Positions 24,859 through 35,912 of a stretch of 52,896 nucleotides of DNA are shown in pieces (within the stretch, counting starts at the first letter, position 1; every line of letters starts with the position of its first letter). A program made the translations under genes and the position numbers. This DNA is from Terana coerulea (taxonomy: Eukaryota > Basidiomycota > Agaricomycetes > Polyporales > Phanerochaetaceae). Location of the stretch: the NCBI GenBank assembly GCA_024811115.1, contig JAKOGH010000187.1, positions 1-52,896 on the forward strand, given 5' to 3'. Below the pieces are notes generated by a model. It searched no databases. It had not been told where the DNA came from and saw only the letters and a list, made by a program, of their open reading frames with translations.

Positions 24859-27800
24859 TCAATCAGCCTCTCGCCCCGCGAACTCCCGAGGGTCGTGGTC
24901 GCTGCCGCAGTCGTCGTCTTCACTGTACTGACTATCGAAAGGCTCGAGATTGTGCAGAGTCTGGGCCCTGATCCGATGTATCAGTTCCTGTGTCTCTGCT
25001 TCTGCTTCGGTACGGGTGAGGACATCGTAGCCAGAGTCGGCTAGAGGATCTTCTGGGTTCCAGTTGAGTTCCTTCCCGCGCCATCCACCCTTTTGATGGA
25101 TGTAATTCAGGAATGCGCGCCACATGGGGTCGAGGGCCAGCGTTTGGGGATTTCCAACGACGATAAGCAAGCTCTTAGCTCGCGTAATGGCCACTGAATG
25201 TGAGAAGTCAGTACTGGATATCATTCTTACGGGGCCTTACTGACCGTTGAATCGTCTCGGTTCAGCGACAAAGCCGAGAGTATGCCTTAAATCGGTGGAA
25301 ATGAAGTCAGAGTTGCTGCGTACAGTGGTCATGATGATGATACGGCGTTCCTGCACACAGAATCAAGCTCAACATAGGATACCTTGCGAAGTCCGGGATA
25401 CGTACCTGTCCTTGAAACTCTTCTACACTGCCGACCTTGATGTCTCTCCACTTAGGAGGCAACGCAGCAAGCATCTTCTGGCATTGTCCATGATAAGGAG
25501 CAATAATCCCAATGTCCTTGGTTCCTATGAGAGAATTCGGATTAATTAAGCACGCATGATCGCAATTAAGCCCTTTCAGCTTACCGACACGCAGCTTGCG
25601 GTTTTCAAGGATGGAAGATACGTAATCCTTCACTACGGTGATTTCATCGATGTTGAAGAACGACGGGGATGAGGCCTCCCGTTGATCGCGGCCGACAACA
25701 CCATGGAAGATCAGGGGGAAGCCTTTCTTCGGTAGTCTTTCGTAATGCACCAGACTGTGAGTCACAGCACGGTCGGCGCAAGGCTGAAGCTCCCCATCGT
25801 AGAACTGGCGATTAGCAAAGTCCAATATGTCGGGGTGTGACCGGAAATGTTTGACGAGTTTCATGATCCTGGCCGCACGCACTGAGTCAGCGCTTCGTCT
25901 AGCAAATCAGTGGATGGTCCCTACGTCAATCCCCCTGCCTGTCCTCTCATCATATAGGGGCAAACTCATCAAGCGTTCGAGGTAGCTCCGCTTGAGGCCA
26001 AAGTCGCGAGCAATCGGAGAGTGAACTATGGGGTTGAGCTGTTTGCAGTCGCCTGGCTAGTACGACATTCGTGCTTTTGTCGGCCAGCGTCTTGATAGCG
26101 ACCATCGCCATTGGTTCGGTAGCCTGCCCCGCTTCGTCTACGAAAATGTGGGTGAAGTGTCCTGGTTGCACGCCTAGACCATATGGAACACCCGCCGAGA
26201 TGCACGTCGCTACCACAACACAGTATGAGAGCAATTGCTCCAGAGGCGGCATGCCAAACACGTGGTTGTCGTTGTACAGCGAATACTCCAGCAACGTGGG
26301 GAAGCCAGTAGCAAGCTGACGATACGGCCGGGCGTACGAGTTCAGGCGAAATAACTCTCTCGGATTGAGGGTTTTGGCCAGCCGTGCCGCCATCAAGTCG
26401 GATGCTGAGTTACTCGGAGCGCACGCGAAAATCTTCGCCTCTGGATTCGCTAGAAGCACTTGATGCATGGCTTCCACGATGGTCACCGTCTTTCCAGTAC
26501 CGGGGCTGGCGACCTACGTGAGTACCGTTATTTGCCAAAGGAGTATACATTTACGTACGGGCCAAAAACAATGAATGGGACGCTCCCGGGAGGCCGGCGA
26601 ACAACAGCAGCAATGGTCTCTAGCTGTTCTTGATTACTGATAAGGGTACGGTCCACCAAGTTCATCTCCTGCACTTGAGCAGGTGTCGGTCGTCGCAAAT
26701 TGTAGCTATGGTCTTCTTGAGGAAGAGCAGCCTAGGCAGGTTGAGCGGTGCAGTGATAGCTTGATGCATCCGACGATCCGGTAACCGATTTAACACAAAG
26801 CGTACGTTGACGCTGGCGCCATTGAAAGCGGTGAACTTCGCGTTGAACCGCAAATGTACCGATACCCCAGTAACTTCGTGTATGCAGCCCTCATACCACG
26901 TGTCGGTATAGTCCCCATCATGCTGGACGAGGACTATATCCCCGACAATCACGGATGGCCGGCCCTCCGCAAGGCCCTGCACGTCCAATCTAGAGAATTG
27001 AACGTTCAGCTCCAGGCCAGGTTCGGGAAAGGAACACCGTTATCGCACGTGTACATGAGACCCGCTTTCGAGAGTTTCACTTTTTCCATGGCATACATGG
27101 CGAGATCACGACTGGTGAGAAATTACTGTGAATGCTGATAACTGTATATAGAATTGGATATGCGACTGACTTCATCTTTTCCTCCTCGACCCAAAGCAGG
27201 GTTTGGAAGAACGCAGCATATGATTGCAGGCTGAGACGGGGCAAAAGGCGCTGCACTCCAGTTCTAGCGCGAGGCCCAAACGCCGCGTGGATGAGATCCG
27301 GAGGAGCCTTGAATTCAGGCAGAGAGACTTTCCAAGGTGTGTAGCTCCAAGTTGTGGGCCGTACAACGCGGATGATACGTTTCGGCTTCCTGTATGCTGC
27401 GGTATTTACGTTGGCTCTGGCATACGGTGCTCGTGGCCCAAGACGTTCATGGTCCTCTTGAGAGCCAACAACAGCCAAAACACGCCGGGTTATGACAAAT
27501 TGTTCGGTCGTGTTTGATCTAGGGATGGCCTTGCGAAAGGTGAGTTCCAAGGTGTCCTCATACTGGCCCTCGTATGCAGGATGGAAGGTCACCGCGACGG
27601 TCCGCGGAGGACCAGATCGAATGACTTGTCCTTTGCTTAACAGAGCCGCTGAAAATCTTTGCACAGTTCAATCCAACGAATCATCAGAGATGTTGAATAT
27701 ACTGACTTGACACCATAGTGGTCTCCTCTGACTGATGAGGACAGCCGAATAGCATGTAATGCGATTTGACTAGTCTCATCCGTCTTGGTCACTTTGATGT

Positions 27801-28426
27801 CTGCCGTACGACGTAAGTCGGGACGTATGGCTTCCTGGAGGCCCATAATCCCGAAGTTAATCCCGCCCTTGTAGGAAACAGAGATCCCATTCTTGTCCTT
27901 CTCTGCTTCCTCCAGGGCGGCGCTTAAAACAGCTCTCTGTTGATGACTCGTGTGGCGAGTGGTGTGGGCGACCCAAACGTCTTGGTGGATGTCTTTACCG
28001 CAAACGTTGCATTGGAGGTATCCAGGAGCAGCGGGGGTTCCAGTAACACCGCTAACGGAAGGAATCGTGTTCTGGGATGTGGCGCGCGCAACGGCATCGC
28101 GGTGTTCTCGGGTGCGATGGTGTCGATCGTATTCGACTCGGCTGGTGAAGTCAAGGTAGCAAACATCGCAACGCGTAGGGGCTGTCCAGGTATTTTAGCT
28201 AATTTCGCTCCGAGGCGATGAAAGGCGTACCAGTGCTGTCGCCCGACACCCCCTCAACCTGAACCCTCTCCCTCAGGTTTTGGCCATGCCGATTTCCCCT
28301 CAAGTGAGCCTCGTAATCTCGCAGTTTGATAATAATGCCACATTCGCAACGCCGGACATCGTGTTCATACCGACAGCCTTGAGCCTCGCAGCGGCCAGTG
28401 TCGAGGAGGTGATTGCAGGGAGCCAT
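24859..28426 (-). CDS. Zinc-finger SF1 RNA helicase, MOV10/SDE3-like (copy C)
   Basis: Third helicase paralogue and the clearest N-terminus. From the Met at 28426: a CCCH finger (CNHLLDTGRCEAQGCRYEH), then three Cys/His fingers (CECGII...H, CDVCYLDFTSRVEYDRH, CNVCGKDIHQDVWVAH). The middle part follows, then the core: Walker [15 protein letters not shown], rebuilt with the acceptor GTCGCCAG near 26508, CAPSNSASDLMAARL, FVDEAGQATEP, VGSVEEFQGQ and VAITRAKSLLIVVGNP. Two apparent one-base breaks occur: near 26720 (a C run one short) and near 26055, just before the GDCKQLNP motif III. The junction at 25880-25930 before KLVKHFRSHP could not be spliced cleanly. Motif III has Cys where the other copies have Pro. 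The likely role is ATP-driven remodelling of RNA or RNA-protein complexes, possibly in silencing. Confidence 0.85.
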
Positions 28427-28635
28427 GAGTGAATTAAGGTTAGCGCTAGCGTACTCGGTTCGAGTCCTTACATATGCTGCCGACGGCCATCTTGACAGGA
28501 TCACGATGCGCCCGCCGCGGTAGCATGGATTGCCTGTTCGATGCCAAAGGATCACTCACCATACACCCTTCAAACTGTGACTAAGATCCTCTGCCGGTGC
28601 GATGAAAGAATGGTTCAATTGCATTTACGCTAGGC

Positions 28636-31600
28636 TTATATCGGAGAGCACTCCCTTTGAAGCCACGCAAGGGCTCGTGCATCGTTCTGAAGGTGAGACG
28701 AGACCTTCTGTAAAACTTCGGCGTGGTAATCGTCCAGCCATCTACGTTCCGTAGGTGACAGTAGGGAGGCGTCAACCAGGTTCTTGTGGATGGGGCACTA
28801 CCATAACATGAGCCAAAGTTACAAGCGTTGAGAGGTAAGCTTAAGAACGCACCATAGTGAGCCTCTCGAAACCCAGGAATCCCTTGTTACCGAAATTGTT
28901 TGGTGTCTTCGCCTCACGAACCACGATGACGTTCTCAATCCGAATGCCGAACCGTCCATCCGCATAGTAACCCGGTTCTAGGGGATAAACAGTAAGGCAA
29001 TCCGACTGCGATAACGTCAGTCTAGGAATGGAAATCATACCGTTCGGACACGGTCATGCCAACTTTGAGTGGGGTGCCGTTGTACGCTGTTACGAAGAAT
29101 TCAGCGTCTAGTTCGCTGATTGCGATACTGCAGGCTTACCAATGCGCACGCCGATACCCTGTGGACCTAAGAAGAAAAAATCCGTGAATATCAGCAGGAG
29201 AAATCATGCTAACCAGTTCACCTTCATGTACGTTCAGGAAATGGCCTATTGCATCGTGGACGGTGATGAGTGATGAATGCGGCCTTTGATTGATACAGAG
29301 AGAACATACCAACGCCATGGCCCGTACCGTGACTGATATCGGACGCTTTAGTGGTGGTATGATGCTGAAAACAGTCGTGTAAGGGCTCACCGATAGTCTA
29401 ACCAGATGTTAGCGGAGGAGATGTGGTAATAACCACGAAACGAGACGCACCGAGTCCATCCTCCCAGAGAGGTCTTCTCGCCCACGTGTCACTGACAAGA
29501 CTATGAGGGGACAATCGCGGACATCAACCGCATTACTTACATCAAGTAACCTGGCAGAGCCATGAGTGAGAGGGTTAAGTGTAGCTTAGAGGTCACTTAC
29601 CTGATGTTCCATTAGGGAAAACTGCGAGATCAATGGCTATATGGCCTTGAAGCACCCGTGTAAATGCACGCTTTTCCTCCTCGGTCGGGGTGCCAAAATG
29701 CTACATCGACACTCAGTGAAGGGGCAAATCGCTTGCAAAACCAACGACATACCCAAGTGCGTGTAACATCTGTAGTGCCGTCGAGGTATTGACCACCAGA
29801 ATCACAAAGGTATATCTTCAGACCGGACCAATCAGTGATAAAAGTAGTCGCAGAGTCCGATGGTTTACACACCTGGTCTTTCTTGATAACCGCGCAATCA
29901 TTGGGATCAGGCGAGTAGTGTATAATGGCTGCAACGATGCCGTGAATTGGGGCATAGCTATCGTAACACTCTACTTACCTCCGTTAGGCCCGGTCGACGA
30001 GATGGTCGGGAAGGACAAGCCCTTGAACAAGTCCAACTCACTGCGAGGAATTTATGACAATTTCAATGAAAGTCGAACTCTGGACTTACGACCGGTATTT
30101 CTCCAATTGATCTGCGCCTTGGCTCTCATTCAACTCGACGCCATCGTCGAGCTGCTCTTGAAGCCATGCAAAATAACGAGCGAGGGCCGCACCGTCTCTG
30201 ATATGTGATTGTCTAAAACCTAGAAGGGCCACGTTTGAATATCACGATCCTCGTGCAACTTAGCGTGTCCATACCTTCGACCTCAGTGCTGTTTTTGATA
30301 GACTTCATGTCGGCGACTGGGGACCTTGCGATCGCGATATTATCCTTTATAATCCGAGAGTTAATCTAACGCCATGGAGCAAGCGTAGTCCGTGAAGCAT
30401 GTGTATGCCGGCGCAAGCGAGTACATACGTGTCCGATTGCTTCCGCAATTGCCAAGCTGGTCTTGTCACCCAATACGACCTTCTATAGTCGGAGTTGTCA
30501 GCATATATGCACTGTATTCATCAACAGCACCAATACCGAGTTCTTGCTGAGTGCCGCGCCGAGTCCACTCAGATATTTGAAGAACATGCTATACGGCTTG
30601 ACTTCAACGTCCTCTCCGAGGTGACTGCGGACAGCGTCGTTGATCTGGCTGGGATCGACAAAGAGGATGGCTTTCGACTGTGTCACGACGGCGTACGCGA
30701 AGAAGACAGGGTTGAAGTCGATGTCGGATCCACGCAAATTAAACATCCAGGCCACCTCGTCGAGCATGCTCAAGACTATCGCCTTATAGCTCTTCGACTT
30801 GAGCTCGTCTTGCAGCCGCTTAATCTTCTCCGTGTGTGATTCCCCTGCACAAAATGGTAAGCCTAACAGTATAGTACGAGGAATATTTTCGTACCGGAGT
30901 ATTTGACGTCTAACGGGAATACCTCATTTGCGGGCCGTTTGGGTCTGTCTTGCCACACCAGGTCCACCAGGTTGTCTGCGAGAGATACGAGGTACGACTC
31001 TTTGGCTTTCAGAGCAGTTTGCAGGCTTTCTGCGTCCGCTGATGTCCTTTGTTAAACCTGAGGAATGACGAATTGATGGTAGTTCCAGACATACAGGCGA
31101 GGATGACGGTTGGGTCAATGCCGATGAGGCTATGAGTATCCAGGTTCTAATGTGCATACAGCTCACGTCAGACAAACGTTTGTGACGTATGCTCGAAACG
31201 ATAACACACCTTGGGAAGGAATTCCTGCCAAGTGGGCACGTCTGGGAGCCCTTGCTTCATCAGGGTCCAATTGCTATGTCATTCGTAAGATGCTTCTTCA
31301 CATCTCAGGGCGTAACGGCGTACTCGTCGAGTTGTTTCTCAGCTTGGAGGAAATACCGTCCATCCGTGAACATGAATGCGCGGTCTAGTGTGATAACAGC
31401 GCATCCTGAGTGATGGAGAGGTTAGAGCTTAGACAAGTTATAAGACCAATGTAAGATATAGTGCGCACCTGCCGATCCGTTGAACCCCGAGATATATGCT
31501 CTTCGCTCATCGCACGCAGCCAGGTACTCGCTCGAATCTACGACGACAACATCAGCATCCCATGCATCCAGAGCACTCGAGCACATACGATGGTCTTCGC

Positions 31601-31805
31601 TGGGTACGACATAGGCCGTCACGTTATTCTCCGGCTTCCTCATAAGCCCCCTCAACGCCTCCAGCCTCTTCGTCGTGTTGACGGTCTGCGTCGCCAACGC
31701 GCCCATGCTTGAGGTTGAGTTCGCTCGACCGAAACGACGACTCTGTAGAGGACGACACCGCAGGAGGCGATATGGAGAGAAGAGACCCGCGACTGCATCG
31801 AGCAT
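28636..31805 (-). CDS. Xaa-Pro aminopeptidase (aminopeptidase P, M24B)
   Basis: Metallopeptidase that removes the N-terminal residue from peptides with Pro in second position. N-terminal domain: [20 protein letters not shown] and [11 protein letters not shown], after removal of a 51-nt intron. The catalytic pita-bread domain has metal ligands in [16 protein letters not shown] (two Asp), [17 protein letters not shown] (His), [16 protein letters not shown] (Glu) and a final GFERLTM (Glu). The stop at 28636 follows RECSPI. Many short introns all keep the frame. Two starts are possible: 31805, which adds an Arg-rich, mitochondrial-like leader ([17 protein letters not shown]), and 31706 (MGALATQ), which gives a cytosolic form. 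Dual localisation is an inference. The usual length of about 620-650 residues fits. Confidence 0.92.
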
Positions 31806-32344
31806 GTGAAGTCTTGGTCACAGGCGTGATCTGAAGTGGTGGCTCTCCTTGGCTCTCATCCGCACGATGCTGTCATCCATTGAATGCATTGAATGGAGTT
31901 CCAGCCAGGGTCGCTCATCTCTGCAGCTGCCTGGCTGACAATGTGATGCTGGTTATTCAGAGGGCGTAGCATGCGAATTTACGAATTTGAGTATGAAGGA
32001 AAGTAGTGAATAGTCTTAAGAAAAGAGCGGTTGCGAATATTGATCGAAACTCATTAGGAGCAAGTTGAAGTACGAGCCTCACATACACAGTTGGATGCAC
32101 TGTCTTCCATATTGCACCGGCAGATTCTACGAAGTAATCCAAGGTGGAAATTACAACTTTCGACCACATAACTTGTCAAGATTGTATTAATGGATATATA
32201 GCAGCGACGTCAAGACGGCTATAGCGCAAGCTACGGGGTCATCAATAAAGTGGGTTGTATTACCGCGCCGTTAGACATGGCGAGCATTGTGAATGAGCAG
32301 GCTCTTCAGGGACAGAGACAAGAAAACTCAATGAGCCTTGAAGC
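31806..32344. other. Intergenic region, no gene seen
   Basis: It lies between the aminopeptidase P start and the uS7m stop and holds the aminopeptidase promoter and the uS7m 3' end. CATTGAATG occurs twice in tandem near 31880. No conserved coding sequence was recognised. Confidence 0.4.
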
Positions 32345-33064
32345 TCAACGGAGGCTGATGTTTGCCCTGTAGTCGAAGTTAGGTCAGTCGACCTCCAACC
32401 AACATGGCACAACTCACCGGTTCTTCATAGCCAACGTATGCAACTCATGCTTTTTCATAAGAACTTGGTTCCTCTTGTAGTCTTCACACTGTATGATGTC
32501 AATCATCTCCCTCGCCAGCCTTTCCTCCAGCCTGTGCTCGGGCCTCGAGTCGCAGGCGTTCAGTATCCAATCGACCGCAAAGCGCGTGCGCTGCTTCTCT
32601 CCCAAAGCGATGGGCTTGTGGACGAGCTTCGTACCCCACTTGTAGGTGATGACCTTGGCGACGGGTGCAGCGGTGAGTATCGCAGCGTGCATGATAGGTA
32701 ATGGCGGGGCGCGAGTCAAGGTGTGGAGGATGAGCATCGTCCGTGAGATTGTGGCGGCGGCCTTCTTCCGTTCCCCGTGATGCATAATTTTCGAGGTGAG
32801 ATACTGCAGCAGGGGGTCCTCCTCTGGTGGAAGAAGGAGGAGCGGTTGCGGTTGCGCCGACACGCGCGATGCTGGCGGTGCCGGCGGTTGGGGTGGTGCT
32901 GATGCAGCCGCCACAGGCTTCAGCGTGCCTTCGCGTCCCATCGCTGAGCCCACCGCGCCGAGTGCTTTATCCAGGAGAGGTCTGGAGTCGTTTGGGGTGG
33001 TCGTGACCGAGCGGGCACCCCGCTGAGCTGAGCTGACCACGCTCCTTCGGACGGGTGCGAGCAT
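32345..33064 (-). CDS. RSM7: Mitochondrial ribosomal protein uS7m
   Basis: Small-subunit mitoribosome protein that binds the 3' major domain of the 15S rRNA. The start at 33064 gives a typical mitochondrial leader (MLAPVRRSVVSSAQRGARSV), then a low-complexity Pro/Ala linker. The conserved uS7 fold follows: YLTSKIMHHGERKKAAATIS, GTKLVHKPIALGEKQRTRFA, LNACDSRPEHRLEERLAREM and MKKHELHTLAMKNR. A 51-nt intron (32367-32417, GTGAGT...CTACAG) adds the final residues ANISLR; without splicing the protein would stop right at the donor. The predicted length is 222 residues. The frame upstream of 33064 stays open but would run into the divergent NIPA gene, so it was not used. The gene is transcribed away from the transporter gene. 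Confidence 0.9.
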
Positions 33065-33440
33065 ATCTATAACCACAGGCAGTTGTTTTAGCAAGTGAGA
33101 GTTGAGGCATGCATAGCACACACCTTCGTATGGTGAGGTTGTGAGCAAGCCCAACTTTGCGGAGGAGACAATGCGCTTGTGTGGGTCGGGGTCCTGCAGG
33201 CTATCGGCAGCACCCGAGGAGCAAGGTGCAGTCCCCGGACACCTGCAATTCACCGACTTCGCCAGCACACTGGACACGCTCATCCACCGCCGCATACACC
33301 TTTTCTCACTCGCCTTTGGACCATCAACGACCCTCTTTACGACCTCGTCCACTCCCTTACACCTCTGCTCTCCCCGCCAATCTGGTCTACTTGCTGCTGA
33401 ACTCGCTAACGCACTCTGGCCGGCCATCATATCCCGCGGC
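33065..33440. promoter_or_regulatory. Shared promoter region between uS7m and the NIPA transporter
   Basis: The two genes diverge with 376 bases between their start codons, so this interval must hold both promoters and both 5' leaders. No TATA box is obvious. A TCCTCTTTACGACC-type pyrimidine-rich stretch lies before the transporter start. The direction of control is inferred from the layout only. Confidence 0.5.
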
Positions 33441-35064
33441 ATGCTGGAGGACAAGTACATTGGCCTTGCCCTCGCCTTCTCAGGCTCTCTGGCCATTGGC
33501 ACAAGCTTCATCATCACGAAGAAGGTGCGGAAGGGTATACGAAGGAGGGTGCACTGGTCATTGATGGCAGTTGTAGGGTCTAAACGATGCCTCTGAACGC
33601 GCAGCAGCTTACAACAACAGCAACGCGTCCGACAACTATGTCTATCTCAAAAATCCAATATGGTGGGCAGGAATGTGTACCAGTGAGCCCCTCATTGCAA
33701 CCTTGCTGTGGACGCCTCTAATTTGCACACCGTTCAGTGGTGCTTGGCGAAGGTAACACCTAGCGTAAGCTGTACGCTGTGCGGCTACGCGCTTTGACTG
33801 CAAGATGGCTTGCTAACAATGAAGATAGTCGCAAACTTTGCTGCGTATACATTTGCCCCACCAATATTAATCACCCCGCTTGGTGCCCTCAGTGTCATTA
33901 TTGGGTATGTCCCGGTCCGCAGCATGAAGTCCACTACTAACCTCGGAACCTAGAGCAATTTTGGCTTCTTTCTTGCTAGGTGAAGAACTCGGTCATCTAG
34001 GCCGCGTTGGATGCACACTCTGCCTACTTGGATCCCTCGTCATTGTCCTGCATGCCCCCGACGACAAGGATGTAACAACTGTGGATGAAATACTACACTA
34101 TGCCGTCCAGCCTGGTGAGTTACAGGCTTCCATTTACGCCTAGCAAAACTAACTCACCGTTTTTCAATCCTTGCAGGCTTTATGATGTACTGCTTTACCG
34201 TCCTAGTGTTTTGCCTCGTGATGATTTACCTGGTCGTGCCCCGGTACGGACGCTCAAACCCGCTGGTTTACATCTCGATATGCTCTCTCGCTGGCTCGGT
34301 ATCGATCATGGCTATCAAAGGCTTCGGCATTGCGCTCAAACTTACCTTTGCCGGGAGTAACCAATTCACGCATCCAAGCACGTATGTGTTTGCCATTGTC
34401 ACGGCAGGGTGCATCCTAGTGCAGATGAACTACTTCAACAAGGCATTGGACACCTTCTCAACCAACGTGTGAGTCGGCGTGCATCAAATCAACGCTTGCG
34501 TACCTGATCACAACATGCAGCGTCAACCCCATGTACTATGTTGGATTTTCCACGGCGACGCTAGTGGCCTCCGTGATCATGTTCCAAGGGTTCAACACCG
34601 ACGACCCATCCAAGTCTGTCTCCCTACTCGCGGGTTTCGTGATCACATTCCTCGGCGTACACCTGCTCGAAATCTCTCGCAAGCCGGCATCGTACTCCGG
34701 AGCCAACGGGCACTCGGCGCTCGAGGGCGGGCTGATGAACCCGAGGCTGAGCATTTCTGGCCGTATGTCGATAGACGGGTGGAACGGGGCCGCTGGCACG
34801 CCAATTGGAGGGCCGCCGCACTCTGCCGGACACCTGCGCAGAGGGTCGGCTAATAGGCACAGTGCAACGCTGTTCAACGCGCTGGACGAGGACGAAGACG
34901 GGATGGATATTGTAGGTTTGGAGAGGTTGCCTGAGGTAGAAGAGGACTACGACGAGGATGCAGACGAACGGACTCGCTTGCGCTCGGACAGGCCCCTGCC
35001 GCATCGAAGCGGCTCACGAAGCGGCAGCGGGTCGCCAGCGAACGTACGTAGATCACCACAATAG
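33441..35064 (+). CDS. NIPA/DUF803-family magnesium transporter
   Basis: Multi-pass membrane protein of the drug/metabolite transporter superfamily; studied NIPA proteins move Mg2+ in endosome or plasma membranes. The start MLEDKYIGLALAFSGSLAIG at 33441 is followed by FIITKKGLNDASERAAYN, joined over a 51-nt intron. The family hallmarks are NPIWWAGM, VANFAAYTFAPPILITPLGA, IIGAILASFLLGEELGHLG, YGRSNPLVYISICSLAGSVS and MNYFNKALDTFSTNVVNPMY. About nine membrane spans are expected. The last ~150 residues form a hydrophilic tail with Ser, Gly and acidic runs (EEDYDEDADER), likely cytosolic and phosphorylatable. Introns are short and in frame. The stop is at 35062-35064. Confidence 0.92.
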
Positions 35065-35912
35065 CGGTGTTATATACCTGAGGGGGCTCTTTTTGCGCAT
35101 GGACTTGAACATAAGTTATAGACTGGATAATTCTTGTGATTTATTTGCTTTAAAATTTGTAGTAGGAATGTTAGTTCTGTGCACTCCGTCACCGTTACAT
35201 CGTCATGTTTTTGCCTTGCGATCACCCGTGGGAAGATTTTCGCCCAACTTCGAAGTGAGCTGTATGCGCCAGGCGGCCCAGGCCTAGGCACACCTTGCTC
35301 TTCCCCTCCATGATCATACGGCCAGCCTATCTCAATCTATTCCTGTTGTTGCATATGCTGCTCCTCCGCGTCGTTCTCGGGTGCAATGTACCTGTGAGAA
35401 ATCTTTCTCAAACGTAGAGACCGGTGCGGATGCTGGAAAAGACGACATATGGTTTGGCAGGTCGAGGTCCTTACCAGTCTTCGCCCCTGGACGCATGCAT
35501 GCAGCGAGATGCAGCGGTGCACCTCTACCTTGGTCATGCAGGGCTATGCACGCATGAACGTCAGCCATGGAAGCAATAAACCATCGATGCATAGCGGCAG
35601 AGGTCATATGGCGTAGTGAGATAGAAGCAGAGAGGCCTGGAGAGTCGCCATCTTGACGCCGCAGAGCAGTATGTACCCTGCTAAATCCACAAGGCGAGGC
35701 GTATCTCACACTCCGCGTCGTTCAGCCAAAGCGGCGTGCTGCATTGTGCTCAGCGGGAGCTTCGAGCCAGCCCCAACGATGTCCATGCGGCTGACTGCTA
35801 TGTGGTTCTTCCGAGCAACCGAAGCAGGGTCAGCCGCAGCTATATATAGAGAAAGAAAGCAGACGAGGGTGTTGAAACCCACCTGCTGCTCTGCGAGAAG
35901 GACTGCACTACG
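35065..35912. other. Intergenic region and carboxypeptidase promoter
   Basis: No gene is seen. The left half has an AT-rich stretch near 35130-35160 that fits the 3' end of the transporter transcript. The right half holds the carboxypeptidase promoter. ORFs on either strand here are short and resemble no known protein. Confidence 0.4.
35841..35848 (+). promoter_or_regulatory. TATA box of the serine carboxypeptidase gene
   Basis: TATATATA starts at 35841, about 72 bases before the ATG at 35913. Sequence and spacing fit a fungal core promoter. Confidence 0.5.

Noticed and set aside
26500..26562. Frame break in the Walker A loop of helicase C
   Set aside because: The first acceptor (CACGTAG) gives a wrong frame, but the next AG (GTCGCCAG) restores GPPGTGKT without any base change.
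33065..33517. N-terminal extension of uS7m upstream of 33064
   Set aside because: The frame is open, but the extension would overlap the divergent transporter start, and the Met at 33064 already gives a good mitochondrial leader.
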